Shown here: positions 17,481-25,265 of the stretch, in pieces
Layout of the letters: the number at the start of each line of letters is the position of its first letter
Numbering within the stretch: the stretch's first letter is position 1
Origin: Streptomyces sp. NBC_00582
Lineage (GTDB): Bacteria > Actinomycetota > Actinomycetes > Streptomycetales > Streptomycetaceae
DNA: 64,000 nucleotides
Assembly: GCF_036345155.1 (NCBI RefSeq)
Contig: NZ_CP107772.1
Location: 8,556,001-8,620,000 of the forward strand
Direction of reading: 5' to 3'
Position numbers and translations under genes: made by a program
Notes under the pieces: generated by a model
Told to the model about the DNA's origin: nothing
The model's input: only the letters and a program-made list of their open reading frames with translations
The model's database searches: none

Positions 17481-17633
17481 ATGCTGGACACGAAACAAGG
17501 CGACACCGCGCCGCCTCAGGACGAGCCGCGAGGATGCCTCTTCGCCCTTTCCCAGCCACCGCTGATGATCTTCCTAGCGGTGATCGGGTGTCTGCTGCTC
17601 ATTGCTTCGCTGCACGATCTGCTGCTGCTCTGA
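17481..17633 (+). CDS. 50-aa single-pass membrane microprotein
   Basis: This short frame is MLDTKQGDTAPPQDEPRGCL followed by a Pro-Pro turn and a hydrophobic helix (MIFLAVIGCLLLIASLHDLLLL) that runs to the stop. The soluble-head, helix and abrupt-end arrangement is typical of a real small membrane protein. No strong ribosome-binding site is visible, so the call rests on composition and reading-frame quality. Function is unknown. Confidence 0.55.
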   Translation: MLDTKQGDTAPPQDEPRGCLFALSQPPLMIFLAVIGCLLLIASLHDLLLL

Positions 17634-17731
17634 GCCGTACCCGCGGTACCCGGCGCCACCCGCCGGGACCGCGTCGGCACCGCCGAGGGTTGGTTCCCGG
17701 AGGGTTGGTTCCTCGTACGTCCTGGGCCTCG

Positions 17732-18292
17732 TCAGCCGGCTGCTTCCTTGCGGCGGGCGCGGTAGGCGGCCACATGGAGGCGGTTGCCGCAGGTGCGGCT
17801 GTCGCAATAGCGGCGCGAACGGTTGCGGGAGAGGTCGACGAAGGCGCGCCGGCAGTCCGGGGCCTCGCAGCGTCGTAGCCGCTCCTGCTCACCGGCCACC
17901 ACGAAGAAGGCCAGCGCCATTCCGCAGTCGGCCGCGAGATGGTCGGCGACGGAGGCACCGGGTGCGAAGTAGTGCACATGCCAGTCGTAGCCGTCGTGAT
18001 CCGTGAGACGGGGCGTGGTGCCCGCGGCGGCGACCAGCTCATTGATCAGGCCGGAGGCGGTCCGGGCGTCCCGGGCCGCGAAGATCCCGGCGAACCGGCC
18101 CCGGACCTTGCGCACCGCGGAGAGGTCGAACTCGGACAGCGCTCCGACGTCACTGATGTCGTGCTTGTGCACGAACTCCGCGAGGGCGGCGACATCCGGC
18201 AGCGCGTCCGGGGTGGTCTCGTCCTCCGGTGCGGTGTTCACCAGATCCACCACGGCATCAAGCGCACACCGGGTGTCGTGGGTGATCAGCAC
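17732..18292 (-). CDS. CGNR zinc-finger / ABATE-domain protein
   Basis: The 186-aa product starts at GTG 18292 with AGGGAG 6 nt upstream. The N-terminal ABATE region (ALDAVVDLVNT ... HVHYFAPGASVADHLAAD) is followed by a CGNR zinc finger: RRCEAPDCRRAFVDLSRN and RYCDSRTCGNRLHVAAYR, with cysteines CxxxxC and CxxxxCGNR. These are probable DNA-binding, stress-type regulators of unknown ligand. It is monocistronic and is preceded by a gap of about 330 bp. Confidence 0.9.
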   Translation of the reverse strand: MLITHDTRCALDAVVDLVNTAPEDETTPDALPDVAALAEFVHKHDISDVGALSEFDLSAVRKVRGRFAGIFAARDARTASGLINELVAAAGTTPRLTDHDGYDWHVHYFAPGASVADHLAADCGMALAFFVVAGEQERLRRCEAPDCRRAFVDLSRNRSRRYCDSRTCGNRLHVAAYRARRKEAAG

Positions 18293-18503
18293 GTTTCGCT
18301 CCCTGGCCTGGGGGTCGGGCGGGCGCCCGCCGATGCTGGCCGATGGTAGCCGCCCCGAGCCTGGAAGCCACGGGGCTCCCGTTGCCGAAACCGGTGACAG
18401 CCACGTGACTGCCCCCCCGAGCTGCCCATGAGAGGCTTCGGGGGTGCCTCTGAGCTCTGCCCCCGAGCCCCGGACGAGCGGGCCCCGGGCCCCCGGCCGG
18501 GCG
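18293..18503. other. Gap between CGNR gene and ssgB terminator
   Basis: No gene is seen between 18293 and the 3' end of ssgB at 18624. The stretch carries the upstream region of the CGNR gene and, at 18504-18546, a strong hairpin. Confidence 0.5.
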
Positions 18504-18546
18504 CGCCGACGCCGCACCACGGTGGGCCCGTGGTGCGGCGTCGGCG
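18504..18546 (-). terminator. Strong 17-bp hairpin downstream of ssgB
   Basis: Arms 18504-18520 and 18530-18546 are perfect complements (CGCCGACGCCGCACCAC) with a 9-nt loop. It lies about 80 bp beyond the ssgB stop, with no T-run. It is a probable terminator for ssgB. Confidence 0.65.
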
Positions 18547-18623
18547 TGTTCCCTGTGCGATTGTTCTGGCCCGAGCCGTCTCCCCGAGTGGACGGCGCCG
18601 GGCCGCTCGGTATGAGCCCCGCC

Positions 18624-19037
18624 CTAGCTTTCCGCCAGGATGTGCGAGAGCTCTTGGTCGAGATCGAAGTGCCGGTGTTCCGTGCCGGGAGGCACGGCCG
18701 CGTCCGTCCGCTTCAGGAAGGACTCCAGGGCCCGCGCCGGGGCCTCGAGCAGGGCCTCGCCCTCGGGAGAACTCAGGGCGATGCAGACGACGCCCTGGCC
18801 GTGACTGCGTGACGGCCAGACACGGACGTCGCCGGTGCCGGTCGGCCGGTGCAGGCCTTCGGCGAGGAGGTCGCGGGCGAACACCCACTCGACGGTCTCC
18901 TCGGCTCCGGTGTGGAAGGTGGCGTGCACGGCGTAGGGGTCGGCCGTGTCGTACCGCAGGCCTGCGGGGACAGGCAGGGAGGACTCGCTCGACACAACGA
19001 GGCGCAGGTGCAGCTCGCAGCTGACCGTGGTGTTCAT
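18624..19037 (-). CDS. ssgB: Sporulation cell-division protein SsgB
   Basis: The 137-aa product begins MNTTVSCELHLRLVVSSESS and ends LSHILAES, which is essentially the SsgB sequence known from S. coelicolor (SCO1541). SsgB is the archetypal SsgA-like protein. It localises to future septum sites and recruits FtsZ during sporulation-specific division. It has no catalytic motif and no membrane segment. The start is ATG 19037. Expression of ssgB in S. coelicolor depends on the stress sigma factor SigH. A GGGTTT word on the minus strand about 95 bp upstream could be part of such a promoter, but I cannot assign it firmly. Confidence 0.97.
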   Translation of the reverse strand: MNTTVSCELHLRLVVSSESSLPVPAGLRYDTADPYAVHATFHTGAEETVEWVFARDLLAEGLHRPTGTGDVRVWPSRSHGQGVVCIALSSPEGEALLEAPARALESFLKRTDAAVPPGTEHRHFDLDQELSHILAES

Positions 19038-19228
19038 AAGCGCCAGGGCCTTTCGCTCAGTGTGCGCTCGGGGATTCGCACGTCGGCGAAATCGACATGC
19101 CACCTACGGTGCCGTTGTAAACCCCTCTGAGTGTTTTGCGTGCCTTTACGTAACTCTTCCGGCCGAGAGCCTGTTCGCGAAGTACCACCATTCCGGTGAC
19201 TGGAATCTCTCGGGTAGGGTCAGGCTGT

Positions 19229-19690
19229 ATGAATACGGGGAGTAACGAGCCGGGCGAGGTAGCCATGGCGGCGGACGGGGCGAAGGCGGGTGGGGCGGCA
19301 AAGGAGCCGCAGGACCAGGGGCTGGGCTCCCGGGCGCCCGAATTCGTCAAGGCGCGCCGCATGCTGCATCTGAGCTGGCAGGTCGGCGTCTTCGTGATCG
19401 GTCTGGCCGTCGTGGCCGCCGGCGTGGTCATGCTGCCGCTTCCCGGGCCCGGGTGGGTCGTGATCTTCGGTGGTATGGCGATCTGGGCGACGGAGTTCGT
19501 CTGGGCCCAGCTCGTGCTGCGCTGGACCAAGCGCAAGGTCACCGAGGCGGCCGCGCGTGCCCTCGACCCCAAGGTGCGGCGCCGCAACATCACCCTTACC
19601 GTGATCGGCCTGGTGATCATCGGCGTTCTCATGGGTGTCTACCTCTGGAAGTTCGGCTTCGAGATGCCCTGGAACATCAAGGACCAGTGA
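19229..19690 (+). CDS. PGPGW-family (TIGR02611-like) transmembrane protein
   Basis: The 153-aa product has two hydrophobic regions: QVGVFVIGLAVVAAGVVMLP, followed by the signature PLPGPGWVVIFGGMAIWATEF, and near the end ITLTVIGLVIIGVLMGVYLW. The family is uncharacterised and often found next to ssgB in Streptomyces. The ATG at 19229 lies 8 nt after TAGGGT (19215-19220), a leaderless arrangement. ATG 19265, with GAGG upstream, is an alternative start. Confidence 0.85.
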   Translation: MNTGSNEPGEVAMAADGAKAGGAAKEPQDQGLGSRAPEFVKARRMLHLSWQVGVFVIGLAVVAAGVVMLPLPGPGWVVIFGGMAIWATEFVWAQLVLRWTKRKVTEAAARALDPKVRRRNITLTVIGLVIIGVLMGVYLWKFGFEMPWNIKDQ

Positions 19691-19767
19691 TCTTCCGCGG
19701 GGCGCGGGAGCCGGGCCGTCGCGGTCACAGGCACCCCGTGACATGGGGTAATGTTCTTTCTGCGCCC

Positions 19768-19839
19768 GGGCGATTAGCTCAGTGGGAGAGCGCTTCGTTC
19801 ACACCGAAGAGGTCACTGGTTCGAACCCAGTATCGCCCA
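19768..19839 (+). tRNA. tRNA-Val (CAC), copy 1
   Basis: A 72-nt cloverleaf with acceptor GGGCGAU/AUCGCCC, anticodon loop UUCACAC (CAC), T-arm GGUUCGAACCC and discriminator A, with no encoded CCA. TAATGT at 19749-19754 may be its -10. A second identical copy lies at 30909-30980. Confidence 0.96.
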
Positions 19840-19851
19840 CCCCGGAACGAC

Positions 19852-19879
19852 GGCCCGTCTGCGACAGAGCAGACGGGCC
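19852..19879 (+). terminator. Terminator after tRNA-Val copy 1
   Basis: An 11-bp stem GGCCCGTCTGC/GCAGACGGGCC has a 6-nt loop and starts 13 nt past the tRNA. Confidence 0.7.
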
Positions 19880-20109
19880 ATCGTCATTCCCACGGCACCG
19901 AGCCCTCCCGGCTTCCCCTCGCCCCCACCGGACGGTCCCGAGGCCAGGCCTCACCCATACAGCCGCAGACCAGCCGGACCACGAGCACCGGGCCGGACCG
20001 TGTACGTACGGAGTCGGGGCCGCCCCGCGCGGGTCACTATGCGACGCGGGCCAGGTGAAACGACGCGGGGTAAGCGATGCGGCGCGGGTCAAACGAGGTG
20101 GCGCGGGGC

Positions 20110-20265
20110 GAGGCGACGCGGCGCGGGCCGGGCGATGTGGCGCGGGGCGAGGCGATGTGGCGCGGGTCGGGCGATGTGGCGGGGGGCGAGGCGATGTGGC
20201 GCGGGCCGGGCGATGCGGCGCGGGGCGAGGCGATGCGGCGCGGGCCGGGCGATGTGGTGGTGGCC
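20110..20265. repeat. 39-bp tandem repeat, four units
   Basis: Units start at 20110, 20149, 20188 and 20227. Each is built of two similar half-units shaped GAGGCGATGTGGCGCGGG.. and GGGCGATGTGGCGCGGGG... Degenerate half-units extend on both sides (about 20060-20285). Confidence 0.9.
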
Positions 20266-20398
20266 AGGCGAGGCGGCGCGGGTCAGTTGCGACTGCGAGA
20301 CGCAGATCAGACGCGAGGCAGATCAGACATGGGACGCACGTAAGACGGGGGCCGCCACCCCAGCCGCGTGACAGGCGTCGGGCGATGCTATGCAGACG

Positions 20399-20482
20399 CG
20401 GGGCGCGGGGCGCGGGGCGCGGGGCGCGGGGCGCGGGGCGCGGGGCGCGGGGCGCGGGGCGCGGGGCGCGGGGCGCGGGGCG
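20399..20482. repeat. Perfect 7-bp tandem repeat, 12 units
   Basis: CGGGGCG is repeated exactly 12 times without a mismatch (84 bp). It is a pure GC microsatellite. Confidence 0.95.
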
Positions 20483-21342
20483 CCGGACGCGGGCAAGGCG
20501 GCGACTGCCCGCTGACGAGGTGCCGTAGGCCAAGCCACTGGACGCGGGTCTTGTCGCGCGACATGAGTCGCCACCCGCAGGCCAAACCGCTGGACGGGCC
20601 AGTCCGCGCGCCACAGCTGGGGCGATGCGCCGTAGGGCAGGCCAGGGCGCGCGACGCGGTCGGGCCATGCCCACCCCAGCCGGACCGCTCGGCGCAGGTC
20701 GGGTGCCGTACCTCAGACGGCCGCCGCCCTGACCGTTCCCCGTTCAACAAGCCCAGGCCGGCCCTGGGCCTGGAGTCCCAACCGGCACCCGGCAGCCCCG
20801 GTAAGCACCCCGGTGGGCGCCCTTCACCCACGCGCGGCGCGGGTTCCGGGCCTCGCGGCCCCACACCGGCGCGCCGGCGATAGCCCCAGCCCTCAGCCGG
20901 CACCCGGCACTCCCCGCGAACCGCCACCGCCACCCCCACGCCGTCCCCACCAAGCGCCGCGGACCTCCCGGATCCCCCCGCCAATGTGACTGTACGCAGT
21001 CACCCCACCCACCCCAGAGCCACCTTCCGCACCACACCGGCCATGTCCCCCCACCACTCCCATGCACTCCACCAGCCCCCCCGGCCCCTTCCGTCCCCTC
21101 CACCGCCCTCCGCCTCCTACTCCATCCCCTCCACCCCCTCAACCGCCCTCCACCCCCACTACCGCCCCTCACCCCCAGGCGGATTTCTGACCCTCTCTCC
21201 ACCCGCCCCACCCCCACCTCCCGGTTCGGCCCCACGAACACACCCCCCTCACCTGCGACTTCGCCGCCCGGCCGTCAACTCGCCCTCGCCGCACGCCCCT
21301 TCCCTCGCTTTGCCCCCTCACAAGAAATTCCTGTCCGAATCA

Positions 21343-21371
21343 TTGACGCTCTCTCAACCCCCTCGTACCTT
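21343..21371 (+). promoter_or_regulatory. Promoter of the sugar-uptake operon
   Basis: TTGACG (21343-21348) and TACCTT (21366-21371) are 17 bp apart, a near-consensus vegetative promoter. RNA would start near 21378, inside the operator-like site. Confidence 0.75.
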
Positions 21372-21379
21372 GTGCCAGC

Positions 21380-21402
21380 AAGCGCTTTCTTGAAACGATT
21401 CA
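21380..21402 (+). promoter_or_regulatory. LacI-family operator-like sites
   Basis: AAGCGCTTT (21380-21388) is followed by TGAAACGATTCA (21391-21402), a near-palindrome of the kind bound by LacI-family repressors. Both sit at the predicted transcription start, a repressing position. No LacI gene is in the window. Confidence 0.5.
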
Positions 21403-21437
21403 TGCAGCGGCGGCGATGCCGCGGGGAGGGCCCGACT

Positions 21438-22724
21438 GTGGGAACCAGCAGGAATGTTGAGAGGCGAACGATCCTCAAGGCGGCCGGAGCGACGGCGGCC
21501 ACACTCGGGCTGGCCGCGACCACGGGGTGCGGCGGGAGCAGCGAGGCCGGAGACGGAACGGTGACGATCCGTTACGCATGGTGGGGTGGCGAGCCGCGCA
21601 CCATCGCCATCAAGAAAACGATCGCGCTCTTCGAGAAGAAGTACCCGAAGATCAAAATCAAGCCCGAATTCACCGACTACGAGGCGTTCTGGGAGAAGTT
21701 CCAGACGCAGGCCTCCGGTGGAAATCCGCCGGACGTTTTCCAGAATGCGGTCGGTTTCCTGCGCAAGTACGACAAGCGCGGTGTTCTGCTGGATCTCAAG
21801 GCACAGTCGGACGCGGGGAATCTGCGCCTGGACAACTTCCGCAACGGCGTCCTGGCGAACGGTCAGGTCGACGGCAAGCAACTCGGCATCCCCGTCGGCG
21901 CCAACACCATGGCGCTCGTCATCGACCTCAAGGCCTTCAAGAAGGCCGGTGTGGAGGCGAAGTTCGGTTGGACCTGGGACGAGTACTTCGACGCGCTGCA
22001 GACGATCCAGGACAAGGTGAAGATCGCCGGTGACACCGGCTACTTCAGCATCATGTACCTCTACGACCTGTATCTGCGTCAGAACGGCAAGGCGTTCTTC
22101 ACCGACTCCGGTCTCGGCTTCACCGAGGACGATCTGACACAGTGGTGGGAGGACGGCTACAAGCGCGTCAAGTCCGGCCTCGTCGCCGACCCGAAGAAGA
22201 TCGAGCAGGTCAAGCCCAAGTCCGGTCTCTCGGCGGGGCTCGCCGCCTCCGAGTTCACCTGGGACAACTTCTCCATCCGCTACGAGGGCGAGGGCGAGTC
22301 GGACTACGGGCTCGCGCCGATCCCGACCACCGACGGCAAGGACACCGGCCAGTACCTCGGCTCGCTGATGCTCAGCGGCTTCTCCGGGACCAAGCACCCG
22401 AAGGAGGTCGCCCAGTTCATCGACTTCATGGTCCACGACCCGGAGGTCGGCGAGATCATGGGCTACGACCGCGGCATCCTCGCCACGACCGAGCAGTACG
22501 ACGCGTTCAAGCCTACCGACGAGAACAACAAGGGGATCGCCGCGTACGAGGAGGAGGTCGCCAAGGCCGGCGTCCTCGGGAAGATCACCCCGCACCCGTC
22601 CGGCGCCGATGTCGTCGAGGCTGCCTTCCTGCGCATCGGCGGCGAGGTCGCCCAGGGCAAGACCAAGCCGGCCGACGCCGCGAAGGCGCTGTTCAGCGAG
22701 GCCAAGGCCGCCTTCGCGGGCTGA
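21438..22724 (+). CDS. ABC sugar-binding lipoprotein (YesO-like)
   Basis: The 428-aa extracytoplasmic solute-binding protein belongs to the carbohydrate CUT1 family. The N-terminus has a twin-arginine motif (ERRTILK) and a lipobox ending at Cys31 (ATTGC), so it is exported and lipid-anchored. The mature part starts VTIRYAWWGGEPRTIAI, with later GGNPPDVFQNAVGFL and WTWDEYFDALQTIQDKV. The GTG at 21438 gives the proper signal peptide; ATG 21402 is upstream in the operator region. It heads an operon with two permeases. The substrate is inferred, from the YetA/YesL-like neighbours, to be pectin-derived rhamnogalacturonan oligosaccharides. Confidence 0.9.
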   Translation: MGTSRNVERRTILKAAGATAATLGLAATTGCGGSSEAGDGTVTIRYAWWGGEPRTIAIKKTIALFEKKYPKIKIKPEFTDYEAFWEKFQTQASGGNPPDVFQNAVGFLRKYDKRGVLLDLKAQSDAGNLRLDNFRNGVLANGQVDGKQLGIPVGANTMALVIDLKAFKKAGVEAKFGWTWDEYFDALQTIQDKVKIAGDTGYFSIMYLYDLYLRQNGKAFFTDSGLGFTEDDLTQWWEDGYKRVKSGLVADPKKIEQVKPKSGLSAGLAASEFTWDNFSIRYEGEGESDYGLAPIPTTDGKDTGQYLGSLMLSGFSGTKHPKEVAQFIDFMVHDPEVGEIMGYDRGILATTEQYDAFKPTDENNKGIAAYEEEVAKAGVLGKITPHPSGADVVEAAFLRIGGEVAQGKTKPADAAKALFSEAKAAFAG

Positions 22725-22738
22725 GGGGACGTACCACC

Positions 22739-23695
22739 ATGACGCTCGTCAAGGAAGCGCCCGCGCGTCCGGCCGGGAAGCGGTCCGCCGCTCCCGTCGC
22801 CGGGCGGCGCGGGCGGCGCCGCGAGAACCTCGCCGGCTACCTCTTCATGTCGCCGTGGATCGCGGGCTTCCTGCTCCTCACGGCGGGGCCGATGATCGCG
22901 TCGCTGTACTACGCGTTCACCAGCTACAACCTGTTCACGCCCCCCAAGTGGGTGGGGCTCGACAACTTCACGACGATGTTCCAGGACCCGCGCTGGCAGA
23001 AGTCGGTCGAGGTCACCCTGAAGTACGTCGTCGTGGCCACCCCGCTGAAGCTGCTGCTCGCGCTCGGTGTCGCGCTGCTGCTCGCCCAGAAGCGGCGCGG
23101 GCAGGGTCTGTACCGGGCCGCTTTCTACATGCCCTCGCTCATCGGCGCCAGCGTCTCCGTCGGCTTCGTGTGGCGGGCGCTGTTCTCGGACGACGCCGTC
23201 GTGGACCGGACGCAGAAGATCTTCGGGCTCGACGTGGGCGGTTGGATCGGCAACCCGGACTACGTCCTCTACGCCCTGGTGGCCCTGAGCATCTGGCAGT
23301 TCGGCGCGCCGATGGTCATCTTCCTGGCCGGTCTCAAGCAGGTCCCGCAGGAGCTGTACGAGGCGGCCGAGATGGACGGGGCCGGTCCCTTCCGGCGGTT
23401 CTGGAACATCACGCTGCCGATGATCTCGCCGGTGCTGTTCTTCAACGTGCTGCTGGAGTCCATCCACGCGTTCCAGGTGTTCGGCTCGGCGTACGTCGTC
23501 TCCGACACCCGGTGCGGGCCCGCCGACGCCACGCTCGTCTATACCTGTTACCTCTACCAGAAGGGCTTCAAGGAGGCCCAGATGGGCTTCGCCTCCGCGA
23601 TGGCCTGGACGCTGGTGGTCGCGGTGGCGCTCGTCACGGCGGTCCTGTTCTGGTCGCAGAAGAAGTGGGTGCACTACGAGGAGGCCGCCAAGTGA
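22739..23695 (+). CDS. Sugar ABC transporter permease (MalF/YesP type)
   Basis: The 318-aa integral membrane protein has about six helices: YLFMSPWIAGFLLLTAGPMI first, then VVVATPLKLLLALGVALLLA and the last WTLVVAVALVTAVLF. The EAA loop that contacts the ATPase is EAAEMDGAGPFRRFWNITLP. It starts at ATG 22739, 14 bp after the binding-protein stop. No ATPase gene is present in this operon. In Streptomyces such importers are usually energised by a shared MsiK-type ATPase encoded elsewhere. Confidence 0.93.
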   Translation: MTLVKEAPARPAGKRSAAPVAGRRGRRRENLAGYLFMSPWIAGFLLLTAGPMIASLYYAFTSYNLFTPPKWVGLDNFTTMFQDPRWQKSVEVTLKYVVVATPLKLLLALGVALLLAQKRRGQGLYRAAFYMPSLIGASVSVGFVWRALFSDDAVVDRTQKIFGLDVGGWIGNPDYVLYALVALSIWQFGAPMVIFLAGLKQVPQELYEAAEMDGAGPFRRFWNITLPMISPVLFFNVLLESIHAFQVFGSAYVVSDTRCGPADATLVYTCYLYQKGFKEAQMGFASAMAWTLVVAVALVTAVLFWSQKKWVHYEEAAK

Positions 23696-24564
23696 CCACC
23701 GCCACCAGCCCTGCCGTACGCACCGCGAACGAGCGGCGGCCCGCCGGATCGATCGCCTGGCACCTGGGCGCGCTCGTCGTCCTCGCGGTCGTCCTGTACC
23801 CCGTGATCTGGGTGCTCGGTGCCTCGTTCAAGCCGAGCAAGGACATCGTCGCCAGCCTCGACCTGCTGCCCACCAAGCCGGTCTGGGCGAACTTCTCCGG
23901 GCTCGCCGACGGTATCTCCGGCATCTCCATCAGCACCTTCTTCACGAACTCGCTGATGTACGCGGGTCTCGCCGTGGTCGGTGTCGTGCTGTCCAGCTCG
24001 CTGACCGCGTACGCCTTCGCCAAGATCCGGTTCGCCGGGCGGAACCTGCTGTTCACACTGATGATCGGCACGCTGCTGCTGCCGTACCACGTGCTGCTGA
24101 TCCCGCAGTACGTGCTGTTCCGCAACCTCGGGTACATCGACACGCTGGTACCGCTGGTCGCGGGCAAGTTCCTGGCCACGGAGGCGTTCTTCGTCTTCCT
24201 GATGGTGCAGTTCATGCGCGGGCTGCCGCGCGAGCTGGACGAGGCCGCCAAGCTCGACGGCTGCGGGCATCTGCGCACCTACTGGTCCATCGTGCTGCCG
24301 TTGAGCCGCCCCGCCGTCATCACCAGCGCCATCTTCACCTTCATCAACGCCTGGAACGACTTCATGGGGCCGTTGATCTACCTCAACACCCCCTCCAAGT
24401 ACACCGTTTCGCTCGGCCTGATGATGTTCCGCGACCAGGAGGGCATCTCCGACTACGGCAGCATGATCGCGATGTCGCTGGTGGCGCTGGTGCCGGTCAT
24501 CGCCTTCTTCATGGCCTTCCAGCGCTACCTCATCGACGGTATGGCGACGTCCGGACTGAAGTGA
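23692..24564 (+). CDS. Sugar ABC transporter permease (MalG/YesQ type)
   Basis: The 290-aa partner permease overlaps the previous gene by GTGA, so it is translationally coupled. Six hydrophobic helices are visible (AWHLGALVVLAVVLYPVIWV ... MIAMSLVALVPVIAFFMAFQ). The EAA loop is DEAAKLDGCGHLRTYWSIVL. The C-terminus ends DGMATSGLK, typical of MalG-type permeases. It forms the membrane heterodimer with the preceding permease. Confidence 0.93.
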   Translation: MTTATSPAVRTANERRPAGSIAWHLGALVVLAVVLYPVIWVLGASFKPSKDIVASLDLLPTKPVWANFSGLADGISGISISTFFTNSLMYAGLAVVGVVLSSSLTAYAFAKIRFAGRNLLFTLMIGTLLLPYHVLLIPQYVLFRNLGYIDTLVPLVAGKFLATEAFFVFLMVQFMRGLPRELDEAAKLDGCGHLRTYWSIVLPLSRPAVITSAIFTFINAWNDFMGPLIYLNTPSKYTVSLGLMMFRDQEGISDYGSMIAMSLVALVPVIAFFMAFQRYLIDGMATSGLK

Positions 24565-24574
24565 GGCGATTCCC

Positions 24575-25168
24575 ATGGCCCAAGCGCGTGTGAAGGCCCG
24601 TAGGGCGGCCTTCCTCGGGGGCGAGCGGTTCGCCGTCTTCGCCGAGTGTCTGCTCACCGGGGTGTGGATCGCGGTGGCCTCGCTCGGGGTCGTCACGTAT
24701 CCCGCCGCGTTCGCCGCCGGCGCACGGCATCTTCGGCGTCGGGTCGGGCACGAGGGCGGCGGTCTGCGGGAGTTCGTCGAGGACTTCCGTGGGGCTGTCC
24801 GCGGTGGCTGGGTCGTCGGGCTGCTCGGCCTGGCGGCGGCCGCCGCGGTCCGGGTCGACGTCGTGGCGGCGCGGGCCGGGCTTCCCGGCGGGCCGTTCGT
24901 GGGAGCCGTGGGCATCCTCGCCCTGCTCGGACTGGCCGTGGCTCTGTTGCGGGCGGGGGCCGTCTGGACGCCGGGGGCGTCCTGGCGGGCGCTGCTCGCG
25001 GAGGCCGGGCGCCGGACCGTGGTCGATCCCGCCGGTTCCTTCCTGCTCGTCGGCGGGCTGGGCGTGGTCGCCGCGTCCGCGTGGTTCGTCGTGCCGCTCG
25101 TCGTCCCCGTCCTGGGGGTGGTCGTGGCGGCGGCCGTCGCAGTCGAGGAGCGCCACCGGCACCGCTGA
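24575..25168 (+). CDS. YesL-like (DUF624-type) membrane protein
   Basis: The 197-aa product has about five hydrophobic segments: FAECLLTGVWIAVASLGVVT, WVVGLLGLAAAAAV, GAVGILALLGLAVALL, FLLVGGLGVVAASAWFVVPL and VLGVVVAAAVAV. Length, topology and position next to a YesOPQ-type importer fit the YesL/DUF624 family, whose function is unknown. It lies 10 bp after the permease and is probably cotranscribed. The family call is moderate because the sequence is very Ala/Gly/Val-biased. Confidence 0.7.
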   Translation: MAQARVKARRAAFLGGERFAVFAECLLTGVWIAVASLGVVTYPAAFAAGARHLRRRVGHEGGGLREFVEDFRGAVRGGWVVGLLGLAAAAAVRVDVVAARAGLPGGPFVGAVGILALLGLAVALLRAGAVWTPGASWRALLAEAGRRTVVDPAGSFLLVGGLGVVAASAWFVVPLVVPVLGVVVAAAVAVEERHRHR

Positions 25169-25265
25169 CCGGCGGTGCCCCCCTCTTCAGGTCGGCGCCC
25201 GAGGCGGGCGCCGCACCTCTCTCTGTCATGCCCCTGATCAGTCAGACTCGGGAAAGGTAACGACC

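Larger units (their letters stand above)
19880..21342. other. Long intergenic region with tandem repeats and a G-poor tract
   Basis: About 1.45 kb hold no credible gene; open frames here only spell out the repeats. From left to right there is mixed sequence, the 39-bp array (20110-20265), the 7-bp array (20399-20482) and more mixed sequence. From about 20985 to 21300 the plus strand is strongly C/T/A-rich and G-poor, with runs such as CCCCCCC. Confidence 0.7.

Noticed and set aside
10420..20482. Possible CRISPR arrays in the repeat regions
   Set aside because: The repeats are degenerate or directly adjoining, without unique spacers of uniform length, and no cas genes are present.
19782..20674. 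Open frames over the tandem repeats on both strands
   Set aside because: Pure repeat translation (for example alternating GARGAGR), starting inside a tRNA gene on the plus strand.
20744..21241. A 165-codon minus-strand frame in the G-poor tract
   Set aside because: Gly/Arg/Trp-rich composition is that expected from the skewed DNA; no RBS or domain.
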